A stretch of 64,000 nt of DNA from an uncultured Flavonifractor sp. (GCF_944385615.1 NZ_CALWXV010000007.1:1-64000), one strand, 5' to 3'; counted from the stretch's first letter, positions 50,349 through 59,120 are shown. The notes: generated by a model not told the origin, from the sequence alone. Translations and numbers: made by a program.

Positions 50349-51371
50349 TCAGTTCATCTGCTTGCGGCGGGACAGGTTGATGGTGCCATCCTGCATACTG
50401 TCCACATCATCCAGGCTCTTGCCGGTGCCGTAAGCCACACAGGAGATAGCGTCGTCGGCCACGTGGGTCTCAATGCCGGTGTGGGACTCGATCAGCTTGT
50501 CAAAGCCCCAGACCAGGGAGCCGCCGCCGGTCATACAGATACCGTTGGTGGAGATATCGGCCACCAGCTCAGGGGGCGTGCGCTCCAGTACGCCGTGGAT
50601 GGCCTCCAAAATGCGGGTGGAGACTTCCTCAAAAGCTTCGATCATCTCACTGGAGGACACGGAGAACACCCGGGGCAGGCCGGTCATCAGGCAGCGGCCC
50701 TTGATCTCCAAGGTCTGCTCCTCGGGGCGGGGGAAGACGCAGCCGATCTGCATCTTCAGCTCCTCGGCGGTACGCTCACCGATGAGCACATTGTGCTTGC
50801 GGCGGATATACTTGACAATGGCCTCGTCAAACTGGTCGCCGGCGATCTTGATGGAGGTGGACTCCACGATACCGGACAGGGAAATGACGGCAATATCGGT
50901 GGTGCCGCCGCCGATGTCCACGATCATGTGGCCGTCGGGCTTGGCGATGTCGATGCCCGCGCCGATGGCGGCGGCCACAGGCTCCTCGATCAGGTACACC
51001 CGGCGGGCGCCGGCCTGGATGCCCGCATCGATGACAGCCCGCTCTTCTACCTCGGTGATACCGGAGGGAACGCAGATCACAATACGGGGCTTGAAGAGAC
51101 GGAAAGAGGTCACCTTGCGGATAAACTCCTTGAGCATCCGCTCGGTCATGTCGTAGTCAGAGATGACGCCCTCCCGCAGGGGACGGATGGCGACAATATT
51201 GCCGGGGGTACGGCCCAACATCTGTTGGGCCTCAGTGCCGACTTTCAGCAGCTTGCCCGTATTTTTATCAATGGCCACCACGGAGGGCTCCCGCAGCACC
51301 ACGCCCTTACCCTTTACATAAACCAGAATGGAAGCTGTACCCAGGTCAATACCGATATCCTTACTGAACAT
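50349..51371 (-). CDS. mreB: Rod shape-determining protein MreB/Mbl
   Basis: A 340-residue bacterial actin that guides lateral wall synthesis. Actin-fold motifs are clear: phosphate 1 in DIGIDLGTASILVY, phosphate 2 in MIVDIGGGTTDIAVISL, and the adenosine loop TGGGSLVWGFDKLI. MreB, Mbl and MreBH cannot be told apart here. mreC and mreD, often downstream, are absent, so this may be an additional paralogue. ATG at 51371; the promoter lies 110 bases upstream. Confidence 0.93.
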   Translation of the reverse strand: MFSKDIGIDLGTASILVYVKGKGVVLREPSVVAIDKNTGKLLKVGTEAQQMLGRTPGNIVAIRPLREGVISDYDMTERMLKEFIRKVTSFRLFKPRIVICVPSGITEVEERAVIDAGIQAGARRVYLIEEPVAAAIGAGIDIAKPDGHMIVDIGGGTTDIAVISLSGIVESTSIKIAGDQFDEAIVKYIRRKHNVLIGERTAEELKMQIGCVFPRPEEQTLEIKGRCLMTGLPRVFSVSSSEMIEAFEEVSTRILEAIHGVLERTPPELVADISTNGICMTGGGSLVWGFDKLIESHTGIETHVADDAISCVAYGTGKSLDDVDSMQDGTINLSRRKQMN

Positions 51372-51480
51372 ACCTGCACCTCGAAGTTCTTGTTCTATAT
51401 CATGAATGGCTGATTTTTCAGGAATTCGCTCTTATACGTCAGCATGTGCCCTTCTTCGGGCGTCAGTCTGAATCCCCTTT

Positions 51481-51509
51481 ATTATACAGAAGTATAGCCC
51501 CTATTTCAA
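51481..51509 (-). promoter_or_regulatory. mreB promoter
   Basis: On the minus strand TTGAAA (51504-51509) and a perfect TATAAT (51481-51486) with 17-bp spacing. Confidence 0.75.
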
Positions 51510-51563
51510 CGTAAATTTCCGCTAATTTTCTAAATTTTACGGGCGGGCGACCGGTCAGTCCGA

Positions 51564-52220
51564 CTATCTGGCCCGGGCCAGGGCGGCGCACACCACATCC
51601 TTGGCCCCCATGGTACGCAGGGTGCGGGCGCACTCGGACAGGGTGGAGCCGGTGGTCACCACGTCGTCAATGAGCAGCACTCGCTTGCCCGCCACCAGCT
51701 CCGGGTCCACCGGAGTATAGGCCCCCAGTACGTTGGCCCGCCGCTGGGCGGCCTCGGTAAGACCGGACTGGGCGGCGGTATGGCGTTCTTTCTGCAGAGT
51801 CTCCACCGCCACCTCACCCAGCTCCAAAGCGGCGGCGCTGGCCAGCAGGAAAGCCTGGTCATAGCCCCGCTCCTTTTTGCGTTGGCGGGAGAGGGGGACC
51901 CAGGTGATGAGGTCATATCGCCCGGCAAGGTGGTCGTGGACGCACTGGGCCACCAGCTTGCCGTAGAGCTTGTGATACCCCCGGCGGCCGTTGAATTTAT
52001 AGCGGCGGATGGAATCCCGCACCTTGTCCTGATAACGCAGAGGTGCGGCGCACAGGGAGAAAAATTCCCCGGTCAGCTCCGCCTCGCCGTCGGCCAGCCA
52101 GGGCAGGTCCCGCTGACAGCGGGCGCACAGCCCGTCCTCGCCAGAGTCCAGCACCTTCCCGCAAAAGACGCACTTAGGCGGGAAGAGCAGGTCCAGCAGC
52201 ACCCCCAGCGGCCCGCTCAT
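51564..52220 (-). CDS. comF: ComF-family amidophosphoribosyltransferase-like protein
   Basis: A 218-residue ComF protein: an N-terminal zinc finger (CVFC ... CARC) and a C-terminal phosphoribosyltransferase domain with the PRPP loop VLLIDDVVTTGSTLSECARTL. ComF helps DNA uptake during competence in naturally transformable species; in most Clostridia the role is unknown. The start overlaps the stop of the ribbon-helix-helix gene (ATGA), so they are coupled. Usual length. Confidence 0.9.
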   Translation of the reverse strand: MSGPLGVLLDLLFPPKCVFCGKVLDSGEDGLCARCQRDLPWLADGEAELTGEFFSLCAAPLRYQDKVRDSIRRYKFNGRRGYHKLYGKLVAQCVHDHLAGRYDLITWVPLSRQRKKERGYDQAFLLASAAALELGEVAVETLQKERHTAAQSGLTEAAQRRANVLGAYTPVDPELVAGKRVLLIDDVVTTGSTLSECARTLRTMGAKDVVCAALARAR

Positions 52221-52393
52221 TGGTTGTCCTCCGCCGGAATCGGCCCGTGCTCCTTTTCAAATTCCCGGATGCACGTCTGAATCAGATACATGATTTGTCC
52301 GCTCATAGAACGGCCCTCATAGGCGGCCGCATATTGGAGCTTATCATGCAGTGTTTTGTCGGTCCGTATACTGAGATGTGTGGTTTTTCCCAT
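52217..52393 (-). CDS. Small ribbon-helix-helix protein upstream of comF
   Basis: A 58-residue frame. MGKTTHLSIRTDKTLHDKLQ matches the beta-strand and first helix of ribbon-helix-helix (Arc/MetJ/CopG) proteins, followed by a second helix (RSMSGQIMYLIQTCIREFEKEHG). Such proteins bind operators as dimers. GGGAGGC lies seven bases before the ATG and the stop codon overlaps the comF start (ATGA), so it is coupled to comF and may regulate it. Confidence 0.7.
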   Translation of the reverse strand: MGKTTHLSIRTDKTLHDKLQYAAAYEGRSMSGQIMYLIQTCIREFEKEHGPIPAEDNQ

Positions 52394-52698
52394 ATGCTTT
52401 GCCTCCCTTCATCCGTGGTAAGCAAAGCATATCTTATGCACGAAAAGTTAGTTAAATGTTAGTGCATTTTTACGGCATAAAATTTGACGATATTTATAGG
52501 TGGTAGATATAGATAGTTTCGCCCTCCGGGGCGCGTTCCTTTCTGGACGGCCAGAAAGGAACCAAAGAGCCGTCAAAGGGGAGAGGGATTTCGATTTCCC
52601 TCTCCCCTTTGAAAACCCCTCTCCTTAAAACGACCAATCAGGGGGCTGCGGTCCCCTATTGGATGTACCCCCCTGGAAGAGGACGGCGGCTCTATAGA
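52394..52698. repeat. Palindrome-rich intergenic region between nth and RHH gene
   Basis: A 305-base stretch without a gene. GTTCCTTTCTGG-ACGG-CCAGAAAGGAAC (52535-52562, 12-bp stem) is followed by a perfect 16-bp stem, TCAAAGGGGAGAGGGA paired with its complement (52573-52612). Neither has a T run that would make a plain terminator. This looks like a dispersed repeat, but only one copy lies in the window. Confidence 0.45.
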
Positions 52699-53340
52699 TT
52701 ACACGCTTTTCTGGAAAAAACTACACCAGGGCCGCAGGGTACAGTTCTGGCAATCCGGCTTGCGGGCGGTACACACCGCCCGTCCGTGGAGCACCATCCG
52801 GTGGCAGAAGTCGCTGGACTCCTCCGGCGGCAATACCTTTCTCAGCTGGGCCTCCACTTTGACCGGGTCCTTGGTACCGTCGGTCAGGCCCAGCTTGCCG
52901 GTGATGCGGATGCAGTGGGTGTCGGCCACCACCACGCCGGGGGTGTGGTATACGTCCCCCAGAATCAGATTGGCGGTCTTGCGGCCCACGCCGGGCAGCT
53001 TCAGCAGGTCCTCCATCTTGTCGGGCACCACGCCGCCGTACACCTCCACCAGCATTTTGGAGGCGGCCACAATGTCCCGGGCTTTGGCCCGGAAAAAGCC
53101 GGTGGAGTGGATGTAGGTCTCCACCTCGGCCACGTCTGCCTCCGCCAGAGACTCCAGGGTAGGGAAGCGGGCATAGAGCGCGGGCGTGACCATGTTCACC
53201 CGCTCGTCGGTACACTGGGCGGCCAGCCGGACAGCAAAGAGCAGTTCATAGGGCTTGGGATATTGCAGGGAACACAGCGCGTCGGGATAGAGCCGCTTCA
53301 GCTCCTCCACGATGGCTAAAACGTCCTGATGGTCTTTCAT
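52699..53340 (-). CDS. nth: Endonuclease III
   Basis: A base-excision glycosylase/AP lyase that removes oxidised pyrimidines. The 213-residue protein has the helix-hairpin-helix LLKLPGVGRKTANLILG with the catalytic lysine, catalytic aspartate in VVADTHCIRI (D in VADTH), and four cysteines for a [4Fe-4S] cluster near the C-terminus (CTARKPDCQNCTLRPWC). The usual length. ATG at 53340; divergent from glyA. Confidence 0.95.
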   Translation of the reverse strand: MKDHQDVLAIVEELKRLYPDALCSLQYPKPYELLFAVRLAAQCTDERVNMVTPALYARFPTLESLAEADVAEVETYIHSTGFFRAKARDIVAASKMLVEVYGGVVPDKMEDLLKLPGVGRKTANLILGDVYHTPGVVVADTHCIRITGKLGLTDGTKDPVKVEAQLRKVLPPEESSDFCHRMVLHGRAVCTARKPDCQNCTLRPWCSFFQKSV

Positions 53341-53410
53341 GGGATCACCTCATTAGACAATATAACACAGGATGAGACAAAAAACGAGGGGGTTTTTCCT
53401 ATGGTGACAA

Positions 53411-53439
53411 TTGTAATTTCAGCGGCTATCCATTATAAT
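53411..53439 (+). promoter_or_regulatory. glyA promoter
   Basis: TTGTAA (53411-53416) and a perfect TATAAT (53434-53439) with 17-bp spacing, about 40 bases before the start codon. Confidence 0.7.
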
Positions 53440-53478
53440 AAACTAAATCGTTAAAAACCAGAAAGGTGGCGACAGAAA

Positions 53479-54720
53479 TTGGTCAAGGATATCATGGAGT
53501 TTCTTACGGCCCAGGACCCGGAGGTAGGGCAGGCTGTCCGGGCGGAGTATGACCGCCAGCGGCGCAACATTGAGCTCATCGCCTCGGAGAACTTCGTCAG
53601 CCCCGCGGTGCTGGCGGCGGCGGCCACGGTGCTCACCAACAAGTACGCTGAGGGCTATCCCGGCAAGCGGTACTACGGCGGCTGCCAGTGCGTGGACGTG
53701 GTAGAGGAGATCGCCCGGAAGCGGGCCTGCCAGCTCTTTGGGGCAGACCACGCCAACGTACAGCCCCACTGCGGCGCCAACGCCAACTTTGCGGTCTATC
53801 AGGCCCTGTGTGAGCACGGGGATACGGTGCTGGGCATGGACCTGGCCAACGGCGGCCACCTGACCCACGGCTCTCCCGTCAACTTCTCCGGCAAGAACTA
53901 TCACATGGTGGCCTATGGCGTCAACGATCAGGGCTATATCGACTACGACCAGGTGCGGGACTTGGCCAAGAAGCACCAGCCCAAGATGATCCTGGCCGGC
54001 GCCTCCGCCTATCCCCGGATCATTGACTTTAAGATCTTTGCCGATATTGCCCATGAGGTTGGGGCCTATCTCTTTGTGGATATGGCCCACATCGCCGGTC
54101 TGGTAGCCGCCGGGCTCCATCCCAACCCGGTGCCCTATGCCGACGTGGTATCCACCACCACCCACAAGACCCTCCGGGGCCCCCGGGGCGGTATGATCCT
54201 GTGCAAGGAGGAGCTGGCCAAGAAGATCGACTCGGCTATCTTCCCCGGCAGCCAGGGCGGCCCTCTGGAGCATATCATCGCCGCCAAGGCGGTGGCTCTG
54301 GGCGAAGCCCTCAAGCCGGAGTTCAAGACCTACCAGCAGCAGATCATCAACAACGCCGCCGCTCTGGCAGAGGCCCTGCTGAAGGAGGGCTTCGACCTGG
54401 TCAGCGGCGGCACCGACAACCACCTGATGCTGGTGGACCTGCGGCCCGCCCACCTCACCGGCAAGGAGATGGAGTACCGGCTGGACGAGGTGAACATCAC
54501 CGTCAACAAAAACGCCATCCCCAACGACCCGGAGAAGCCCTTCATCACCAGCGGCATCCGGGTGGGTACTCCTGCCGCCACCACCCGGGGCTTCCGGGAG
54601 GAGGATATGGCGGTCATTGCCAAGGTCATGTGGCAGACTGCCACCGACTTTGAGGGCAAGCAGGACCAGCTGCGGGAGCAGGTGGCCCAGCTTACCGCCA
54701 AGTATCCTTTGTACGAGTAA
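53479..54720 (+). CDS. glyA: Serine hydroxymethyltransferase
   Basis: Interconverts serine and glycine with tetrahydrofolate, supplying one-carbon units. A 413-residue PLP enzyme: [28 protein letters not shown], the PLP lysine in [16 protein letters not shown] near residue 230, and the closing [14 protein letters not shown]. The TTG at 53479 has AAAGGTGG nine bases upstream; an ATG at 53494 with AAGGA four bases upstream is also possible. A terminator follows. Confidence 0.95.
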   Translation: MVKDIMEFLTAQDPEVGQAVRAEYDRQRRNIELIASENFVSPAVLAAAATVLTNKYAEGYPGKRYYGGCQCVDVVEEIARKRACQLFGADHANVQPHCGANANFAVYQALCEHGDTVLGMDLANGGHLTHGSPVNFSGKNYHMVAYGVNDQGYIDYDQVRDLAKKHQPKMILAGASAYPRIIDFKIFADIAHEVGAYLFVDMAHIAGLVAAGLHPNPVPYADVVSTTTHKTLRGPRGGMILCKEELAKKIDSAIFPGSQGGPLEHIIAAKAVALGEALKPEFKTYQQQIINNAAALAEALLKEGFDLVSGGTDNHLMLVDLRPAHLTGKEMEYRLDEVNITVNKNAIPNDPEKPFITSGIRVGTPAATTRGFREEDMAVIAKVMWQTATDFEGKQDQLREQVAQLTAKYPLYE

Positions 54721-54725
54721 TCGAC

Positions 54726-54759
54726 CGGGCGTGCCGCATATCCTGCGGCACGCCCGTTT
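54726..54759 (+). terminator. Terminator after glyA
   Basis: CGGGCGTGCCGCA and TGCGGCACGCCCG, a 13-bp stem with a five-base loop and short T run. Confidence 0.8.
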
Positions 54760-54765
54760 CATTGC

Positions 54766-54794
54766 TTGACGGACAGGGGCGGCCATGGTATGAT
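54766..54794 (+). promoter_or_regulatory. Promoter of SLH protein gene
   Basis: TTGACG (54766-54771) and TATGAT (54789-54794) with 17-bp spacing. Confidence 0.65.
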
Positions 54795-54827
54795 GAATCA
54801 AAGGAAAAATAGGAAGGACTGAGGGTT

Positions 54828-55598
54828 TTGAGGCGGTTTCTGGCGCTGATGATGGCGATTTGTTTGATGGTGAGCGGCCTACCGGCGGCCCGTGCGGTGG
54901 GCAGCCAGAGCAATGCCGACGGCGACGCGGTGGTGCTGCCCGACGATGTGCCTTCCCCCTGGGCCTATGACGAGGTAAAGCAGGCCATTGTGCTGGGCAT
55001 GGTGCCCACCAACCTCCAGACCCACTGGAGAAACCCCATCACCCGTGTGGAGTTTGCCCAGATGGTGGTCCACTTCCTGGCCTTCCAGTACGGCTTTTCC
55101 AGCGACAGCAGCTTTGTCAGCAAGTACTGTGCGGTCAGCACCGACCGAGATGGCAAGCCCTTCGGTCCCGCAGGCAGTTGGTGGAATACTTTCTGCGGGG
55201 CTTGGGGGAATTTTACCGATCTCCATGTGCCGGAGGAGCGAGGCTACGGCAATACGGCCTACGCCCTGGGTATCATCAATGGCCGCAGCAGCACCATTTT
55301 TGACCCACACAGCCCCATCACCCGACAGGAGGCAGCCGCCATGCTGATGCGCTGCTATGAGATCTACGGCGGAACCCATACCGCCTCCGTCACCGGGACC
55401 ATGGCGGATATGGGGCTGGTGGCCGACTGGGCCCGTGACGCGGTGGATGCTATGCTGGAACTGAAGGTGATGCAGGGGGGCGGTGGTGTGTTCAATCCCC
55501 AGGGAACCTATACCCGGGAACAGGCGGTGCTTACCCTGCTGCGGCTTTATACCAACGCCCCTGTCAGCCGGGGAAACAAAAATATCCCCGACCTGTGA
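54828..55598 (+). CDS. Secreted SLH-domain protein
   Basis: A 256-residue exported protein made almost entirely of three SLH repeats. The signal peptide is residues 1-23 (MRRFLALMMAICLMVSGLPA, ending ARA). SLH repeats start near WAYDEVKQAIVLGMVPT, YGNTAYALGIINGRSSTIFDPHSPITRQEAAAMLM and WARDAVDAMLELKVMQGGG. Such domains hold proteins to the wall polymer. No other domain is visible, so it may be an anchoring module. Start TTG at 54828 with GGAAGGA nine bases upstream. Confidence 0.82.
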   Translation: MRRFLALMMAICLMVSGLPAARAVGSQSNADGDAVVLPDDVPSPWAYDEVKQAIVLGMVPTNLQTHWRNPITRVEFAQMVVHFLAFQYGFSSDSSFVSKYCAVSTDRDGKPFGPAGSWWNTFCGAWGNFTDLHVPEERGYGNTAYALGIINGRSSTIFDPHSPITRQEAAAMLMRCYEIYGGTHTASVTGTMADMGLVADWARDAVDAMLELKVMQGGGGVFNPQGTYTREQAVLTLLRLYTNAPVSRGNKNIPDL

Positions 55599-55630
55599 GC
55601 CCTTTACGAAAAACAGAACATGTGTTAGCA

Positions 55631-55660
55631 TGGAGCGGAAGGTACTTCCGCTCCATTTTT
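55631..55660 (+). terminator. Terminator after SLH protein gene
   Basis: TGGAGCGGAAG-GTA-CTTCCGCTCCA, an 11-bp stem followed by TTTTT. Confidence 0.85.
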
Positions 55661-55677
55661 AGTAAGGAGGCATTTTT

Positions 55678-56949
55678 ATGGCATACCGGCCGCTGGCAGA
55701 TGAGATCCGGCCCCAATCTCTGGATCAGGTGGTGGGGCAGAGGCATATTTTAGGGGAAAACGGCCTGCTCCGCCGGATTATTGAGGGGGGCAATATTCCC
55801 AATCTGGTATTTTACGGCCCTTCCGGTACCGGTAAGACCACTGTGGCCAACATCATCGCCAAACGCACCAACCGGCCTCTCCACCGGCTCAACGCCACCA
55901 CTGCCTCCATCTCCGATATCAAGGAGATTATGGGGCAGATCGGCACTATGCTGGCGCCTGACGGAGTACTGCTCTACCTGGATGAGATCCAATACTTTAA
56001 CAAGAAGCAGCAACAGTCCCTGCTGGAGTTTATGGAGAACGGTAAGATCACCCTTATTGCCTCCACAACCGAAAATCCCTATTTTTATGTGTATAATGCG
56101 GTGCTCAGCCGCTCCAGCGTCTTTGAGTTCAAGCCTCTCACCGCCGCTGACGTGCTCCCCGCCGTAGAGCGTGGCATCCGGCTCATGGAAGCGCGGTTGG
56201 AGGGGGAGGTGGTCTGTGAAGATGGGGTAAAGGAACACATCGCCGCCGCCTGCGGCGGGGACGTCCGCAAGGCCATGAACGCGGTGGAGCTGCTCCTCAA
56301 CTCGGCCAGGCGGGAGCAGGGAAAGCTCCTGGTCACACTGGAGGATGCCCAGACTGTCGCCCAACGCTCCGCCATGCGGTATGACCGGGAGGGGGACGAC
56401 CACTATGATATTGCCTCCGCCCTCATGAAGTCCCTGCGCGGCTCCGACCCGGACGCCGCCCTCCACTATCTGGCCCGGCTGCTGGAGGCGGGGGACCTGA
56501 TTACCCCCATCCGGCGGCTACTGTGCTCGGCCAGCGAGGACGTGGGCATGGCCTATCCCCAGGCTGCCCTCATCGTCAAGGCCTGCGTGGACAACGCCCT
56601 TCAGCTTGGACTGCCCGAGGCTCGGCTCCCTCTGGCCCAGGCGGCGGTCCTGCTGGCCACCGCTCCCAAATCCAATTCAGTGTACCAGGCCATTGCCGCC
56701 GCCCAGGCCGACGTGCGGGCAGGCAAGACGGGGGACTACCCCCGGCACCTGCAAAACGTCCACGCCGATTCGGCGGGGATGGAGCGGGAGCAGGGGTATC
56801 TGTACCCCCATGATTTCCCCAATCACTGGGTCAAGCAGCAGTATCTGCCCGACCCGTTGGTGGGGAGGTGCTATTACCACTATGGAGACAATAAGGTAGA
56901 GCAGGCCGCAAAGCGTTACTGGGAGGCTATCATAGGCCCCCAACGGTAA
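55678..56949 (+). CDS. rarA: Replication-associated recombination protein RarA
   Basis: A 423-residue AAA+ ATPase (MgsA/WRNIP1 family) that acts at stalled replication forks. Walker A is YGPSGTGKTT near residue 50, Walker B LLYLDEIQYFN, sensor 1 STTENPYF, followed by the family's C-terminal domain (SEDVGMAYPQAALIVKACVDNALQLGLPEARLPLAQAAVLLATAPKSN). Normal length. ATG at 55678 with AAGGAGG upstream. Confidence 0.94.
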   Translation: MAYRPLADEIRPQSLDQVVGQRHILGENGLLRRIIEGGNIPNLVFYGPSGTGKTTVANIIAKRTNRPLHRLNATTASISDIKEIMGQIGTMLAPDGVLLYLDEIQYFNKKQQQSLLEFMENGKITLIASTTENPYFYVYNAVLSRSSVFEFKPLTAADVLPAVERGIRLMEARLEGEVVCEDGVKEHIAAACGGDVRKAMNAVELLLNSARREQGKLLVTLEDAQTVAQRSAMRYDREGDDHYDIASALMKSLRGSDPDAALHYLARLLEAGDLITPIRRLLCSASEDVGMAYPQAALIVKACVDNALQLGLPEARLPLAQAAVLLATAPKSNSVYQAIAAAQADVRAGKTGDYPRHLQNVHADSAGMEREQGYLYPHDFPNHWVKQQYLPDPLVGRCYYHYGDNKVEQAAKRYWEAIIGPQR

Positions 56950-57015
56950 ATTCCGGGTTGTCCGCATAAATTGTCCGCTTCCCGCATATAGATAGCCCAC
57001 ACTCATACAGAAGGG

Positions 57016-58026
57016 ATGCGGGCCGGCATGGGGATGACACAACAGCGGAGCGTCCGGCAGGGCGCCGGCATGGACAGAGGGAGACAGAGGCCGGGACGGA
57101 AGAAGCAAAAAGCGGTGCTGGGTCCTCGGGAAAAGCGGCGGGTGATCCAGCTGGTGGTATGCCTGGCCCTGTTTCTGACAGTTTTTATCGGAAAGGGGAT
57201 CTTTCCCCAGCGGGTAGCCGCTCTGCGGGACCAGGTGCTGGTCTTGCTGCGGGGGGACACGGATTTTCAGGCGGTCTTTTCCGACCTGGGCCAGTCCATC
57301 TCCCAGGGGGAGCCGGTACTGGACTCCGTCAGTGAGCTGTGGATCGAGGCCTTTGGCGGCCAGTTGGAGGAAACTGACGGCACAGGGGAAAACACACTAT
57401 ACGCCGCCCAGGTTTCCTACCTCAGCGGCTTTCCCGGACAGGGGGAGGCCGGTATGCTGGGCAGCACTATAAAGGCGGAGGCCGCCCCAACGGTGGCGGC
57501 GACTCCCGCGCCCCAGCCGGAGAGCACCCCGGAGCCTACCCCAACAACGGAGCCAGAGCCGGAGGTAGAACACGTAAACTATGACGGCCCCGCTTTGCCG
57601 GACAACACTTCCATGGACAAATATCATCTGAATCTGGAGGAGACGGTGACCCCGGTAATGGGGTGGCTTTCCTCGCCCTTCGGTTGGCGGGAGCACCCGG
57701 TAGACGGAGAGGAAAAGTTCCACAACGGGGTGGACCTGGCGGTAAACACCGGCACCCAGGTTTTGGCCTTTGCCGACGGCACCATTGATTACATCGGCGA
57801 CTCCCCCGAATATGGCCTTTACCTTCAGATCAGCCATGCCAACGGGGTCAAAAGCTTTTACGCCCATTGCAGTGAGCTGCTGGTCCACCAGGGTCAGACG
57901 GTGCAGGCAGGGGAGACCGTGGCTCTGTCGGGGAATACTGGCAACAGTACCGGCCCACACCTCCATCTGGAGCTGAAGGTAGACGGAGTCCGCATCAACC
58001 CCATTTACTATATTGAGACCAACTGA
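57016..58026 (+). CDS. M23 peptidase-domain membrane protein, SpoIVFA-like
   Basis: A 336-residue protein: an Arg/Lys-rich N-terminus, one membrane helix (about residues 42-64), a Pro/Glu-rich linker (ESTPEPTPTTEPEPE), and a C-terminal LytM/M23 domain. The zinc motifs read HNGVDLAVNTG and GPHLHLEL with YAHCSEL between, so catalysis seems possible, unlike SpoIVFA, which lacks full motifs. Its stop is immediately followed by the start of a SpoIVFB-like M50 protease, the same pairing seen for sigma-K activation. The start is uncertain: AGAAGGG is only two bases from ATG 57016, so ATG 57028 is also possible. Confidence 0.75.
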   Translation: MRAGMGMTQQRSVRQGAGMDRGRQRPGRKKQKAVLGPREKRRVIQLVVCLALFLTVFIGKGIFPQRVAALRDQVLVLLRGDTDFQAVFSDLGQSISQGEPVLDSVSELWIEAFGGQLEETDGTGENTLYAAQVSYLSGFPGQGEAGMLGSTIKAEAAPTVAATPAPQPESTPEPTPTTEPEPEVEHVNYDGPALPDNTSMDKYHLNLEETVTPVMGWLSSPFGWREHPVDGEEKFHNGVDLAVNTGTQVLAFADGTIDYIGDSPEYGLYLQISHANGVKSFYAHCSELLVHQGQTVQAGETVALSGNTGNSTGPHLHLELKVDGVRINPIYYIETN

Positions 58027-58623
58027 ATGAGATGGAAACAGGTGGAAATCACAGCGGGGGCCTTGCTGCTGTGGGCCTTGCTGTACTACCTGGACAGCGA
58101 CGGCATGGTGATGCTGGTGCTGTCAGCCTGCACGCTTCATGAGCTGGGCCACTATATCGCCATCCGGCTGCTGGGGGGACAGGTGGCCCGGCTGCGGATC
58201 ACCTGTGTGGGGGCTGAGATGGTCCTGTCCGCCCGCCGCCCTCTGGGGTCCGCCCGGGAACTGTCTGCCGCCCTGGCCGGTCCGGCGGTCAATCTGCTGT
58301 TGGCGCTGGGTTGTGCCGGACTGGGGGAGGGCTGGTGGTGTTTTGCCGGGGTCAACCTGGCTTTGGCGCTTTTCAATCTGCTGCCGGTAGGCCCTCTGGA
58401 CGGCGGCCGGGCTTTGGGCTGCCTGCTGACGCTGGCGGGAAAGGGCGACTGGGCGGAGCCAGCGGTGGCTCTGCTCTCCGCCGGGCTGTGCATGGGGCTG
58501 ACCATGGGGGCTCTGCTGCTCTGGAGGACGGGAGAGCATAACCTGACCCTATTGTTGGTTGCCCTGTGGCTGACAGTAGCACCCTTCCGGGGAAAGATGG
58601 TCAAAAAAGCGGGCAGAACATGA
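58027..58623 (+). CDS. M50 site-2 protease, SpoIVFB-like
   Basis: A 198-residue multispan zinc protease that cuts substrates within the membrane. HELGHYIA near residue 38 supplies the zinc-binding HExxH, and NLLPVGPLDGGRAL provides the third ligand (the NPDG-type motif, here GPLDG). Size and neighbour fit SpoIVFB, which releases active sigma-K in the mother cell. SpoIVFB usually has a C-terminal CBS domain, which is missing here. Its ATG follows the M23 gene stop directly, with no gap. Confidence 0.8.
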   Translation: MRWKQVEITAGALLLWALLYYLDSDGMVMLVLSACTLHELGHYIAIRLLGGQVARLRITCVGAEMVLSARRPLGSARELSAALAGPAVNLLLALGCAGLGEGWWCFAGVNLALALFNLLPVGPLDGGRALGCLLTLAGKGDWAEPAVALLSAGLCMGLTMGALLLWRTGEHNLTLLLVALWLTVAPFRGKMVKKAGRT

Positions 58624-58632
58624 AAAATCTGC

Positions 58633-58661
58633 TTGCAATTTATGAAACGCCATGATATACT
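58633..58661 (+). promoter_or_regulatory. rplS promoter
   Basis: TTGCAA (58633-58638) and TATACT (58656-58661) with 17-bp spacing, about 100 bases before rplS. Confidence 0.7.
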
Positions 58662-58759
58662 ATCTCGGACTCAATAAAGGGCGGTCCTCTGCGGCTGCCG
58701 TCCCTGAGAGACGGTGGAACAAGGCCGGTACGAACGCCTATCATCAGGAGGAAATGAAC
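58662..58759 (+). promoter_or_regulatory. Possible L19 leader RNA
   Basis: The 98-base transcribed leader of rplS contains GC-rich pairing segments (GGTCCTCTGCGG..., GCCGTCCCTGAGAGACGGTGG). Firmicute rplS mRNAs are known to carry an L19-binding leader, so this is a likely candidate, but I cannot verify the fold. Confidence 0.35.
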
Positions 58760-59101
58760 ATGGATCTTATGCAGGCTTTCAGCGCCAAGTACCAGAAGGC
58801 GGAGCCCCCTGTGGCTAACGTGGGCGACACCATCCGCGTGCACGTGCACATCAAGGAAGGCAATCGTGAGCGTATCCAGGTCTTTGAGGGTACCGTCATC
58901 GCCAAGAAGCACGGCGGCATTGAGGAGACCATCACCGTCCGCCGCGTGTCCTACGGCGTCGGTGTGGAGAAGGTCTTCCCCCTCCACGCGCCCGCTGTGG
59001 AGAAGATCGAGGTGGTCCGCAAGGGTAAGGTGCGCCGCGCCAAGCTGTATTATCTGCGGGACCGCGTGGGCAAGAGCGCCAAGGTCAAGGAGCGCATCTG
59101 A
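58760..59101 (+). CDS. rplS: 50S ribosomal protein L19
   Basis: A 113-residue L19 at the 30S-50S interface. Conserved segments: [83 protein letters not shown]. The ATG at 58760 has AGGAGG eight bases upstream; an ATG six bases earlier is too close to it. It has its own promoter because trmD, its usual upstream neighbour, is at 6 kb on the other strand. Confidence 0.97.
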   Translation: MDLMQAFSAKYQKAEPPVANVGDTIRVHVHIKEGNRERIQVFEGTVIAKKHGGIEETITVRRVSYGVGVEKVFPLHAPAVEKIEVVRKGKVRRAKLYYLRDRVGKSAKVKERI

Positions 59102-59120
59102 GCGCATTGGATTTTATCCG

